DNA of 64,000 nucleotides from Alloscardovia venturai (GTDB lineage Bacteria; Actinomycetota; Actinomycetes; Actinomycetales; Bifidobacteriaceae), in NCBI RefSeq assembly GCF_042676605.1, contig NZ_JBHTHQ010000021.1, forward strand, positions 434,001 through 498,000, given 5' to 3'. Positions 44,616 to 52,929 of the stretch are shown here, in pieces (within the stretch, counting starts at the first letter, position 1; each line of letters begins with the position of its first letter). Position numbers and translations under genes: made by a program. A model generated the notes under the pieces. The model was given only the letters and a program-made list of their open reading frames with translations, was not told where the DNA came from and did no database searches.

Positions 44616-46475
44616 CTATTCCGATTTAGGAGGTCTAACAATATTATCGAATTGTTTCAGAAGACTTTTGTTTCTGCTTTCAATAGATTCTTTTATACCT
44701 GATTGATTGGGCGTATCCGAATAAAAATTGGGGAAATCTGTGAAGAATTGATTTGTCATCGTAATATCTGACTTACTGTACATATTTCTCTTCTCTTCTT
44801 CACTTTTGACGTTGGAATAATGTTTACCCTGTTCTAGTAATAATAAATTTCCTAAAGAATTTATCCATCCTTCTGAGGCATTATCCTTGATATTCTCTCT
44901 ATCTATAATATGCTCAATTGTTGCATCATAGATGAATTTCAACCCCTTATTAGACTTAATAGTCTGTTCCTGCCTATTAACTGCAAGCGTTTCAAGCACA
45001 AATTTGATTAATGCGTACTCTTTGCCCTTCTTCGAATTATCTAACTTCTTAGCATCATAAGTAAGATTTACAGACTCTACGAAATTTTCGCTAGGGAGTT
45101 TACCTACCAGAGCCGCCTCGTATTCTTTATAAGCGTTATCAACATCATTTGTTGACCAATTTTCCTTGTTTCTATACTTTAATAATTCTTGAGAAGTATT
45201 AGCATAAATCGTTGTAAGTTTATTTGCTGATGAGTGCACGAGAACATGCATGCACTGGTGCAAAGCAGTAATTCTAATAAATTTCCTAAATTGTGCGCTA
45301 CTCATCTTCTTTTTATCGAACACTTCAAAAAGCGTTATAAGAAGAATACGTAACTGCGATACGTCAATCCCATTGAAGAATTCCAAGTCACTCTTAATTT
45401 GCCAATGGTCCTTCTGTGAGAAATACTTTTTTTGTCCAAAGATCTCAGTCTTATCTGTAGGATTAAGCATTATCTTGTAATACTGAGATGCTTGCACAAG
45501 ACTTTCCAAGAACTCCATGTAACTTTCTGCGCTTGGCTCCACACGAGACATGAAACGTTCGTATAAATTATTCTTTGTTATGCTCTTATATCGCCCTCGC
45601 ATGAAATGGAAAATGAATGTTTGTAAGTTTTCTTCGCTTTCGTAAATATTTTTCTCAATCTGCATCCATCTTGTCGAAGCACTCTGAGATTCATCTTCAA
45701 GTATAGAAAAAATTTCATTCTTGATAAGGTCAGGAGGATCTAGTTTCTTACCACGAGAATTCAAATTACGAAAAAGCTTATTCGCCTCCTCTAAGCTATC
45801 ATTATAGATGCATATCAATGTACTATTTGAAAGATAATCCCCTAGCGCTTCAAGAATACTGATATAGAGAGCATCGTTAAGATCCTCTATATCTACATGC
45901 ATACGCATGCTTATTTCCTTTTTGCTTAAGATATTCTTTATATACTCGTATGCATCCAATAAATGCTTTTGTTCGTCAGATTGTATATCAACTTTTGCAG
46001 AGAGGTCACCCGCACCATTCAAATTTAAAATCTTTTCCGGAAGTAACGGATTCAAAGCATCATTTACCAGACGATGAACTTGTTCAGATTTGCCTTGTTT
46101 ATTCCTAGTAGCGTATAATCTGTCGCCAAATTCAACTCGATAGTCATCATTTAATGTATGAATTATTTCAGTAATTGCAGCAAAAAACAGTGTCATTGTA
46201 GTTAATCTTTGCTGCCCATCAATCACTTGGTATGGCTTATCAATATCGGACGATATTTTATCCCCCAGAACAAGAATCATACCGAAAAAGTATCTATTAT
46301 CGTGATCAAAATCTTGAACCTTGCAGTTAATTCCACTTGAACTAAAAAGGTCATCAAGGAAATCATCAAAATTGCTATCTTCCCAAGAAAAATCTCGTTG
46401 GAAATTAGGAATTTTATACCGCTTGTTTCCAGAAAATATATCTTCAATACTTATCTCACGCGGTGAATACGCCAT
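44616..46475 (-). CDS. DUF262/DUF1524 protein, GmrSD-like
   Basis: A 619-residue protein with an N-terminal DUF262 (ParB-like nucleotide hydrolase fold): IPNFQRDFSW (22-31) and IDGQQR (85-90). The C-terminal DUF1524 carries a His-based nuclease-like motif (IEHIIDREN from 520, SLGNLLLLEQ around 541-550). This single-chain domain pair is that of GmrSD-type modification-dependent (type IV) restriction enzymes and related defence proteins. The gene is clearly A+T-richer than its neighbours: three 60-base lines I counted (44641, 45661, 45961) have 16, 21 and 25 G+C, against 35 in one dusB line (43801). It sits alone between dusB and glyS with its own GGAG site, with no methylase or integrase nearby. 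Transfer is likely; the target is unknown. Confidence 0.8.
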   Translation of the reverse strand: MAYSPREISIEDIFSGNKRYKIPNFQRDFSWEDSNFDDFLDDLFSSSGINCKVQDFDHDNRYFFGMILVLGDKISSDIDKPYQVIDGQQRLTTMTLFFAAITEIIHTLNDDYRVEFGDRLYATRNKQGKSEQVHRLVNDALNPLLPEKILNLNGAGDLSAKVDIQSDEQKHLLDAYEYIKNILSKKEISMRMHVDIEDLNDALYISILEALGDYLSNSTLICIYNDSLEEANKLFRNLNSRGKKLDPPDLIKNEIFSILEDESQSASTRWMQIEKNIYESEENLQTFIFHFMRGRYKSITKNNLYERFMSRVEPSAESYMEFLESLVQASQYYKIMLNPTDKTEIFGQKKYFSQKDHWQIKSDLEFFNGIDVSQLRILLITLFEVFDKKKMSSAQFRKFIRITALHQCMHVLVHSSANKLTTIYANTSQELLKYRNKENWSTNDVDNAYKEYEAALVGKLPSENFVESVNLTYDAKKLDNSKKGKEYALIKFVLETLAVNRQEQTIKSNKGLKFIYDATIEHIIDRENIKDNASEGWINSLGNLLLLEQGKHYSNVKSEEEKRNMYSKSDITMTNQFFTDFPNFYSDTPNQSGIKESIESRNKSLLKQFDNIVRPPKSE

Positions 46476-46500
46476 AATAATCTCCAGCCAACTAAAGTTC

Positions 46501-46543
46501 CTAGAATCAGGATAAATCCAGACTCCATTTGATAACTAGAATC
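46501..46543. repeat. Repeated CTAGAATC in front of the DUF262 gene
   Basis: CTAGAATC occurs at 46501-46508 and 46536-46543, 35 bases apart, in the A/T-rich region upstream of the DUF262 gene. It could be an operator or chance. The surrounding gap 46476-46660 holds in addition only a run of nine C (46571-46579) and the glyS terminator. Confidence 0.35.
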
Positions 46544-46587
46544 CATCCTAATTTATGAGATAAATCTTCTCCCCCCCCCAGACAAAA

Positions 46588-46639
46588 CTGCCCTGTGAAA
46601 GTTGAACTATAAACAAGTTCAAGCATTTTCACAGAGCAG
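46588..46639 (-). terminator. Terminator of glyS
   Basis: A long imperfect hairpin: the outer arms CTGCCCTGTGAAA and TTTCACAGAGCAG pair with one mismatch and the inner arms TTGAACT and AGTTCAA pair fully. On the minus strand TTTTG follows. It begins about 22 bases past the glyS stop. Confidence 0.8.
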
Positions 46640-46660
46640 CTAGCCATATATAACAATTAT

Positions 46661-48073
46661 TTATGCCTCAGGTGCCTGAGGATAGCGCTCCATAGAATTA
46701 CCAATGCGGTCTGTTACATACTGTGCGACCTTGTCAAGAGCAACACGCTCCTGCTGCATAGTGTCGCGCTCACGAATAGTGACAGCATGATCGTCGATTG
46801 TATCGAAATCAACGGTAATACACAGAGGCGTACCGATTTCGTCCTCACGACGATAACGGCGGCCGATAGCGCCGGACTCATCGTAATCGATATTCCAGTC
46901 ATGCAAGCGAAGTTCCTGAGCCAAATCCTGGGCGATGGACTGAAGTTCAGGCTTCTTAGACAATGGCAAAACTGCGGCCTTAACAGGAGCCAAGCGTGGA
47001 TCAAGACGCAAAACGGTACGAGTATCCACGCCGCCTTTGGTATTTGGAGCTTCATCCACGTCATAAGCATCAACCAAGAATGCCATGAGGGAACGGGTCA
47101 AACCAGCAGCTGGCTCGATAACATATGGAATGTACTTCTCGCCAGACGCCTGATCAAAGTAGCTCAAGTCCTTACCAGAGTGGTTTGCATGAGCCGTCAA
47201 ATCGTAGTCGGTACGGTTTGCGATACCCTCGAGCTCGCCCCAATCAGAACCCTGGAAACCGAACTTGTATTCGATATCTACAGTGCGCTTGGAGTAATGA
47301 GAGAGCTTTTCCTTTGGATGCTCGTACAGGCGCAAGTTTTCTTCAGCGACGCCGAGGTCAGTGTACCAATGCTTACGAGCGTCAATCCAGTACTGATGCC
47401 ATGCTTCATCTTCGCCGGGCTTGACGAAGAATTCCATTTCCATCTGTTCAAATTCGCGAGTACGGAAGATGAAGTTACCAGGAGTAATTTCGTTACGGAA
47501 GCTCTTACCGATGTTTGCAATACCGAATGGAGGCTTCTGACGGCTCGATGCCTGAACCTGCGCGAAGTCTACGAAGATGCCCTGAGCAGTCTCTGGACGT
47601 AGGTAGTGCAAAGAATTTTCATCAGCGACTGGACCTAAGTGAGTCTGTAGCATCATATTAAAATCGCGTGGCTCAGTCCACTTGCCCTTCGTACCGCACT
47701 CCGGGCATGGAATATCTTCCTGCGATGCTGGCATGTGACCATGCTTCGCTTCGTAGTGCTCTTCCAAATGATCTGCACGGAAACGCTTATGACAGTTAAG
47801 GCATTCAGTAAGTGGATCGTTGAAAACATTGACATGACCCGATGCGACCCACACCTCACGAGGAAGAATGACAGAGGTGTCCACGCCAACAACATTCGCC
47901 CGCGTGGTAACCATGAAGCGCCACCACTGCTCTTTGATGTTTTCCTTGAGCGCTACGCCAAGTGGACCATAATCCCACGCCGAACGGGTTCCACCGTAGA
48001 TTTCACCAGCCGGAAAGACAAAGCCACGGCGTTTTGCGAGAGATACGACAGCATCGAGCTTTGATTCAGCCAC
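46661..48073 (-). CDS. glyS: Glycine--tRNA ligase (single-chain alpha2 type)
   Basis: This class II synthetase charges tRNA-Gly. The 470-residue single-chain form is the one common to actinobacteria, archaea and eukaryotes. Seen are the zinc-ribbon insert (CLNCHKRF and CPECGTKG), motif 2 region FRNEITPGNFIFRTREFEQME, the glycine-binding ELEGIANRTDYDL and the anticodon-binding domain (from about 365). The start is GTG at 48073 with AAAGGAG upstream. The 119-base gap to uppS holds no T-box or other clear signal. Confidence 0.95.
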   Translation of the reverse strand: MAESKLDAVVSLAKRRGFVFPAGEIYGGTRSAWDYGPLGVALKENIKEQWWRFMVTTRANVVGVDTSVILPREVWVASGHVNVFNDPLTECLNCHKRFRADHLEEHYEAKHGHMPASQEDIPCPECGTKGKWTEPRDFNMMLQTHLGPVADENSLHYLRPETAQGIFVDFAQVQASSRQKPPFGIANIGKSFRNEITPGNFIFRTREFEQMEMEFFVKPGEDEAWHQYWIDARKHWYTDLGVAEENLRLYEHPKEKLSHYSKRTVDIEYKFGFQGSDWGELEGIANRTDYDLTAHANHSGKDLSYFDQASGEKYIPYVIEPAAGLTRSLMAFLVDAYDVDEAPNTKGGVDTRTVLRLDPRLAPVKAAVLPLSKKPELQSIAQDLAQELRLHDWNIDYDESGAIGRRYRREDEIGTPLCITVDFDTIDDHAVTIRERDTMQQERVALDKVAQYVTDRIGNSMERYPQAPEA

Positions 48074-48192
48074 TTTTACTCCTTTAAAATTACGTACTCA
48101 TACGGCTTATGAGCACTTTTCTTCTTGAGTAACATTACAAGCAAAAGCAGACGAATAGCTATACCCATACCCGCGCGCGACGAAATTTCTCT

Positions 48193-48984
48193 CTACTTTT
48201 TCACTCCACCGAAACGACGATCGCGATTTGTAAACTTTTCGATGGAACGCCACAGAATCTGCCGATTGCAGTCAGGGAAAAGTTCTGGAACGAAATCAAG
48301 CTCAGCATATGCTGCCTGCCATGGAAGGAAGTTAGAAGTACGCTGCTCGCCCGAAGTACGAACCACAAGATCGCAGTCAGGTACATCGGGCAGATAAAGA
48401 TGCTCAGCAATCATCTTTTCTGTTACCTTGTTCCCTTTAATCTTCCCCGTTGCAACTTCGCGCGCTATTTCAGCTGCTGCATCGGCGATTTCTGCACGTC
48501 CACCGTAGTTAATGCAAAAGATAACATCAATAATCGTATTGTTCTTAGTCTTTTCCTGAGCAATTTCTAGCTCATCGATTACGGACTTCCACAACTTTGG
48601 ACGTCGCCCGCTCCACCGAACTCTTACTCCCCACTCATTCATTTGGTCAACACGACGATGAATGATATCGCGAGAAAATCCCATGAGAAAGCGAACTTCT
48701 TGAGGCGAGCGCTTCCAATTTTCTGTAGAAAACGTATACAAGCTTAAATACCGAACACCTGCTTCAATCGCGCCTGCAATAATGTCAAATACCACAGGCT
48801 CTGCCGCTTGATGCCCATTCGTCCGGATAAGCCCGCGTTCCTGAGCCCAACGACCATTGCCGTCCATAATGACGCCGACGTGTTGAGGAACCTTTTTCTT
48901 ATCAAAAGATGGAATAATGCTCATGTCGCTGAACGGTGCGGCTGGGATATCGAGAGACGTATAGTCGAGGTTTTCAAAACTCAT
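48193..48984 (-). CDS. uppS: Isoprenyl transferase (undecaprenyl diphosphate synthase type)
   Basis: UppS builds the C55 (or shorter) prenyl carrier used for lipid I and II. The product has HVGVIMDGNGRWA (catalytic Asp), the GHQAAEP motif, SLYTFSTENWKR and RTSGEQRTSNFLPWQ. A longer ORF reaches 49044, but the ATG at 48984 overlaps the recO stop (ATGA), gives 263 residues and is preferred. In actinobacteria uppS follows recO, as here. Chain length cannot be told from sequence. Confidence 0.92.
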   Translation of the reverse strand: MSFENLDYTSLDIPAAPFSDMSIIPSFDKKKVPQHVGVIMDGNGRWAQERGLIRTNGHQAAEPVVFDIIAGAIEAGVRYLSLYTFSTENWKRSPQEVRFLMGFSRDIIHRRVDQMNEWGVRVRWSGRRPKLWKSVIDELEIAQEKTKNNTIIDVIFCINYGGRAEIADAAAEIAREVATGKIKGNKVTEKMIAEHLYLPDVPDCDLVVRTSGEQRTSNFLPWQAAYAELDFVPELFPDCNRQILWRSIEKFTNRDRRFGGVKK

Positions 48985-49757
48985 GTGTTCGATTTTACTA
49001 ATTTCAGTGAACGAACTGGACGTTCCACATAGTATTGCAACCATTCCTCAACAATTTGTACCGTTCTAGGGAACAATACACTACTCCCCTGAGTGTTTTT
49101 TGCAGAATCTAGAATATCCCAACGTCCATGGAGTAAGGCGTAAAGCTGCGTCCGCACATCATGCGATATTTCATAAGCATCCGGCAATCTATCCGACCTA
49201 CACATCATCCCGCCAGCGGATATGGAGAAAAAATCAAGCTGCGTCTGACGTCCGCACACGACGCATGTGTCTAGCCGAGGCGACCATCCGCTCATCGATA
49301 GCATACGTAGGATGAAAGAAGATTCAATCACTTGCGGCTCATGTTCCTCACTCACGAGAGCATGAAGTGCGCTTACGAGTAGGTCGTAGTAGAGACTCGC
49401 ATCATGAGTTTCAAACTGGACGCCCTCATCTCCCATAGAGTCTAAAAGTTTATCTACCGCTTCTCCTATGACATTTGCTGCTACATACGCATCATAGTTT
49501 GTGATAAGACTCGCGCCATAGGCATTAAGCGTTTCTGCTTGGTTGATGTGTTGAAGTTGTCCACGTCCTTCGAAGAGGAGAAATTGATTTCGGTTAAAAG
49601 GCTCGAGACGACCACCGAATCGCGACTTTGTACGACGAACGCCTTTTGCTACAGCGCGAACTTTCCCATGCTGTTTCGTCAGAATAGTGATGATACGATC
49701 TGCTTCACCGAGTTTAACGGTGCGGAGCACCACGCCTGCGTCTGTGTAGCTTGGCAT
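48981..49757 (-). CDS. recO: DNA repair protein RecO
   Basis: RecO loads RecA with RecR at gaps. The protein has an OB-fold N-terminal domain (YTDAGVVLRTVKLGEADRII), a helical middle, and the zinc motif CVVCGRQTQL...GGMMC. The ATG at 49757 overlaps the stop of the membrane hydrolase gene (TGATG), while the longer ORF start at 49871 lies deep inside that gene; the short form (258 residues) matches the family length of about 240-260. Confidence 0.9.
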   Translation of the reverse strand: MPSYTDAGVVLRTVKLGEADRIITILTKQHGKVRAVAKGVRRTKSRFGGRLEPFNRNQFLLFEGRGQLQHINQAETLNAYGASLITNYDAYVAANVIGEAVDKLLDSMGDEGVQFETHDASLYYDLLVSALHALVSEEHEPQVIESSFILRMLSMSGWSPRLDTCVVCGRQTQLDFFSISAGGMMCRSDRLPDAYEISHDVRTQLYALLHGRWDILDSAKNTQGSSVLFPRTVQIVEEWLQYYVERPVRSLKLVKSNT

Positions 49758-51625
49758 CAGTAAATAAACACTCCCCAGAACGAAAACATGAGAAGGACAA
49801 AGAACATCGCTATAGTCGTTACGCCGAAGAAGATGATACCAAGTTTTGTACTTGCAAGAATCGGCTTGCACGCACTTTCATCGAGTATTTGCGAATCCGT
49901 GTCAGTAGTCTGCGTACGATGTGCATGACGTACAAGGCGCGCGCAGGTGGGTACATGCGTAGCCTTCTGGGTCCAGTTCTGTGCTATATGCTCTATGCTC
50001 GCTTTATAACCTTCATGCATGATACGAGGAAAAATCCAACGCTGATATGCAGACTCAATGAGAGTTGTACCTACCACAGCCCAAGTAAAAATGACGATGA
50101 CACACACTGTTTGGACCGCATACCAGCTCCAGTAAATCATTCCTGGACTTTCCGGCGCAGCCCCCCAGATTAGATTGATGACGCGATATACAAGTTGAGC
50201 GATGGCAGCAAAAAAGAGCAGCATCGCGGCTATAGTAACCAGACTTATTCGAATAAGAACAGACTGGTATCTACCTACAAAGCCGAAGACGTGGCGTTTA
50301 CGACGAGTTACTGTAAAGAGCAGTTTCTTGCCGAGGCTATAGACTCCAATAAGGACGGACAACGCCAAAAAAATTATCATTAAAGAATGAATAACGACTG
50401 CGTAAAAGGTCATCGTACGGTGAGCTCTTAAGTCCTCGGGGACGAGAATAGCTTGCTGCACATCTGAACCCGCAATTTTCGACGTGGACTGCTCAAGGCC
50501 TCGCGCTACGCCAACAGCCCAGTCCACGAAGTCGTACTCATAATGATCAACATATAACGTTCTCGCCTGTGTCTGATCCCCTACTCGCAATACATGATTG
50601 CCAATGGGATAGTCACGAATAGTTACGTCCCAGTTCCCTGCCTTATGAGCAAGCTCGAGAATGCGCTGAGCCCCGGAAACTTGCGCGGTAAGGACATCTT
50701 TTGCTCCATAAGCGACAAGGATAGGAACGTTATATCCTTGTACAATTTGAGATTCGAAGTCAATATTGCCAAAACCGAAACTTGCCGTATCGAGGCTAAA
50801 TACACGCTGAACGATATTTTGATAACCATTATTCGCGCCAAGGATTGCAAATAATTGCGATACAGAAAATCCCAAGGAGTGCCGAGGGCTAAACACCATA
50901 GGAGACATCATAATCTCAAAGGCAATGTGTTTGTCGTCGCGCACAATGTAAGGAGAAATCCATGTCCCCTCAGACGTCGTGAACAACCCTACTTTATCTG
51001 CATCAACATATGGGAGCTGCCGCAAGTACTCGACTGCTTTCTCATACGCCTTCGCCGAGGCAGGATAGTCACGCGTAAAATCATTTGTATCCCACCGAGG
51101 CTTATCCATGACAAGTGTCGCGAATCCTGCACTTGCAAGGTCAGCTCCGACATCATTAAAGGAATCATTTGAATTTCCTACACCTGCGCCATGCACAAAA
51201 ACTGCCGCCGGCATTCCACGAACCATTCCTGGAATAGTGTGAATGACTTGCCCATTAGCATCCATAGGAACGCGCAGGATGATATCGTCTTTCTGAATCT
51301 TGCCCGTACTTGGTTGCTTTATAAAAATGCTATCGCGAATTTCACGCACACGATACGTGTTGCGCCGTGGAAGCTCAACGCCCGTTGTATTCTTAAAACT
51401 AATCGACGTATCTGCTGTGGTCGAATGTACTGTTAAATCAGTCGTGTCATTGTTCCAGCGATAATTTGTCAGATGCGAGACACCGATAAAGATGCCCATG
51501 AGCAAGCCAAAAATGATAATGCTGCTCAGGAAACGCTTCATGAACGGCCACGAACCATCCGACCTATCTGCAAAGTAAAATCTAAACCATGAGGTAAGGG
51601 AGACGATGGAACGTCGAAGTGCCAC
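49757..51625 (-). CDS. Membrane-bound alpha/beta hydrolase
   Basis: A 622-residue protein with an N-terminal membrane segment (about 29-50), an extracytoplasmic alpha/beta-hydrolase domain and four C-terminal membrane segments (from about 405). Hydrolase marks are AAVFVHGAGVGNSN, the nucleophile-like TTSEGT (GLFTTSEGTW), an Asp in YGAKDVLTAQ and a His in IGNHVLRVG. It resembles the acyl-CoA thioesterase/dipeptidyl peptidase-like hydrolases. Its stop overlaps recO, so recO and uppS translation may depend on it. Substrate unknown; a cell envelope ester is possible but unproven. An alternative start is the Met at residue 29. Confidence 0.72.
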   Translation of the reverse strand: MALRRSIVSLTSWFRFYFADRSDGSWPFMKRFLSSIIIFGLLMGIFIGVSHLTNYRWNNDTTDLTVHSTTADTSISFKNTTGVELPRRNTYRVREIRDSIFIKQPSTGKIQKDDIILRVPMDANGQVIHTIPGMVRGMPAAVFVHGAGVGNSNDSFNDVGADLASAGFATLVMDKPRWDTNDFTRDYPASAKAYEKAVEYLRQLPYVDADKVGLFTTSEGTWISPYIVRDDKHIAFEIMMSPMVFSPRHSLGFSVSQLFAILGANNGYQNIVQRVFSLDTASFGFGNIDFESQIVQGYNVPILVAYGAKDVLTAQVSGAQRILELAHKAGNWDVTIRDYPIGNHVLRVGDQTQARTLYVDHYEYDFVDWAVGVARGLEQSTSKIAGSDVQQAILVPEDLRAHRTMTFYAVVIHSLMIIFLALSVLIGVYSLGKKLLFTVTRRKRHVFGFVGRYQSVLIRISLVTIAAMLLFFAAIAQLVYRVINLIWGAAPESPGMIYWSWYAVQTVCVIVIFTWAVVGTTLIESAYQRWIFPRIMHEGYKASIEHIAQNWTQKATHVPTCARLVRHAHRTQTTDTDSQILDESACKPILASTKLGIIFFGVTTIAMFFVLLMFSFWGVFIY

Positions 51626-51631
51626 GCGCTA

Positions 51632-52576
51632 TCACTCCTGCTCAGAGGTTTTTGCAACGTTATCAGCCACATGCTTTTCAGCGCTCAGATGAGGTAGATG
51701 GAACTGCACCGACTGGATGCTTCCTGTATCCATCAAGGTGCTGTAATCCACATCGGAAACTGGTGCAGTGGAGCCGCGCTGTGGCTTATGCTCAGGAGTA
51801 AACGACTGCGGAAGCTGTACACTCGTATGCACTACCTCACTTGCATCACCTACAAATCTAGAATTTGTTTCCTCGATAAGTGGAGCAGACTGTACGTTGC
51901 GTACATCTTGTATGCCTTGTATATTTCGCGCAGTTTGTATGTCTGCTACATTCTTCTGACGGCTCGTCGCCTCAATACGTGAAAGAACTTCTACGATGCG
52001 ATTTATATAGGCATCAACTTGCGCTTCATCATATCCATGAGCTCCGCGATGCTGAGTAAAAGTCACTGTTGCTACGCCATGAGAGTCAAAAGATTGCATT
52101 TGACCTTTAGCATCTTGAGCAAACACTCCCAATGCAAGCGTCTGATTCAAGAAATATGCAATATTTTTCACAAATGCATCTACTTGTTTCTTATCATACG
52201 ACGGCTTGCCAAATCGCCCATTCGCAAAAATTGTACGGTCACTACGCTTCGCACGAGGAATAAGAGTCAATGCGAGTTGCTCATTCTGTGCCGACCATGC
52301 TTCTAAGCCTTCGTGAAGAATGGTCCAGTCAGCAAGTTTATCTGCAATAGCATCTTCCAATCGTCGCAGTGCAGAATCGACTGCAGCTACATCATAACCA
52401 TTTTTCTCTAAATCAAAAGTGACATTCTGAATTTCAGCTTGAGTCATATTCGGCTCATCAACCTCATACAGGCTGCGAGTAGACTTCAAGAATTCATCTA
52501 CCTGCTTGACACTATATCCCCATTCTTTCTTACGAGCACGAGGAATTGCTGTCTTAGCCTCCTGAAATTCAGCCAT
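51632..52576 (-). CDS. Protein with four DivIVA-like modules
   Basis: A 314-residue protein whose first 210 residues contain four short modules with the DivIVA N-terminal pattern: WGYSVKQVDEFLK, NGYDVAAVDSALRRLEDAI, PSYDKKQVDAFVKNIAYFL and HGYDEAQVDAYINRIVEVL. The C-terminal 100 residues are polar and probably disordered. Actinobacteria have DivIVA-domain proteins of this sort with unclear roles. It starts with AAAGGAG and lies six bases before the hydrolase gene. It differs from the long coiled-coil DivIVA at 39809-41116. Polar or septal localisation is inference. Confidence 0.75.
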   Translation of the reverse strand: MAEFQEAKTAIPRARKKEWGYSVKQVDEFLKSTRSLYEVDEPNMTQAEIQNVTFDLEKNGYDVAAVDSALRRLEDAIADKLADWTILHEGLEAWSAQNEQLALTLIPRAKRSDRTIFANGRFGKPSYDKKQVDAFVKNIAYFLNQTLALGVFAQDAKGQMQSFDSHGVATVTFTQHRGAHGYDEAQVDAYINRIVEVLSRIEATSRQKNVADIQTARNIQGIQDVRNVQSAPLIEETNSRFVGDASEVVHTSVQLPQSFTPEHKPQRGSTAPVSDVDYSTLMDTGSIQSVQFHLPHLSAEKHVADNVAKTSEQE

Positions 52577-52703
52577 GGAATGCTCCTTTATTCATAAACT
52601 ACTACAAAAGAATACACATGACGACAAACATCATCTCTGCTCTTTGCTCACTTTTATACGCGCTCATCTTTGCACGTGATTATCATTTGGAACACGCCGA
52701 CAT

Positions 52704-52732
52704 TTGCGCTCATGCTCACACTCTGCTAACTT
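52704..52732 (+). promoter_or_regulatory. Candidate promoter of tRNA-Val
   Basis: TTGCGC (52704-52709) and TAACTT (52727-52732) are 17 bases apart, and the tRNA begins 10 bases after the second. The 166-base divergent gap from 52577 shows nothing else I recognise. Confidence 0.5.
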
Positions 52733-52742
52733 ATACCAAGTC

Positions 52743-52816
52743 GGGCGATTAGCTCAGTTGGCTAGAGCGCCACGTTTACACCGTGGATGTCAGGGGTTCG
52801 AGTCCCTTATCGCCCA
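52743..52816 (+). tRNA. tRNA-Val, anticodon TAC
   Basis: Acceptor arms GGGCGAT and ATCGCCC pair fully. The D arm is GCTC...GAGC, the anticodon stem CCACG/CGTGG with loop TTTACAC (anticodon TAC), and the T arm AGGGG-TTCGAGT-CCCTT (one G-T pair). Discriminator A. The CCA end is not encoded (ACCG). Confidence 0.97.
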
Positions 52817-52823
52817 CCGACCT

Positions 52824-52859
52824 AAACGGGAAAAGCAAAGTTCTTCTCCCGTTTTCTTA
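52824..52859 (+). terminator. Terminator of tRNA-Val
   Basis: AAACGGGA and TCCCGTTT form an 8-base stem, extended inward by AAAG/CTTC, followed by TCTT. It starts 8 bases after the tRNA. Confidence 0.75.
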
Positions 52860-52929
52860 TACGCCGTATGGCGCGCGGCTTTACTCTTTATCTTTCTCTA
52901 TCTGTGAGTTTCTGGGCTTTGCACCCTCT

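Noticed and set aside
46787..47602. 271-residue open frame on the plus strand opposite glyS
   Set aside because: It is a shadow of the strong glyS coding sequence, with no ribosome binding site and no recognisable motif.
48074..48192. T-box or glycine riboswitch before glyS
   Set aside because: The 119-base gap has no stem-loop series or T-box sequence; only an AAAGGAG site before the GTG.
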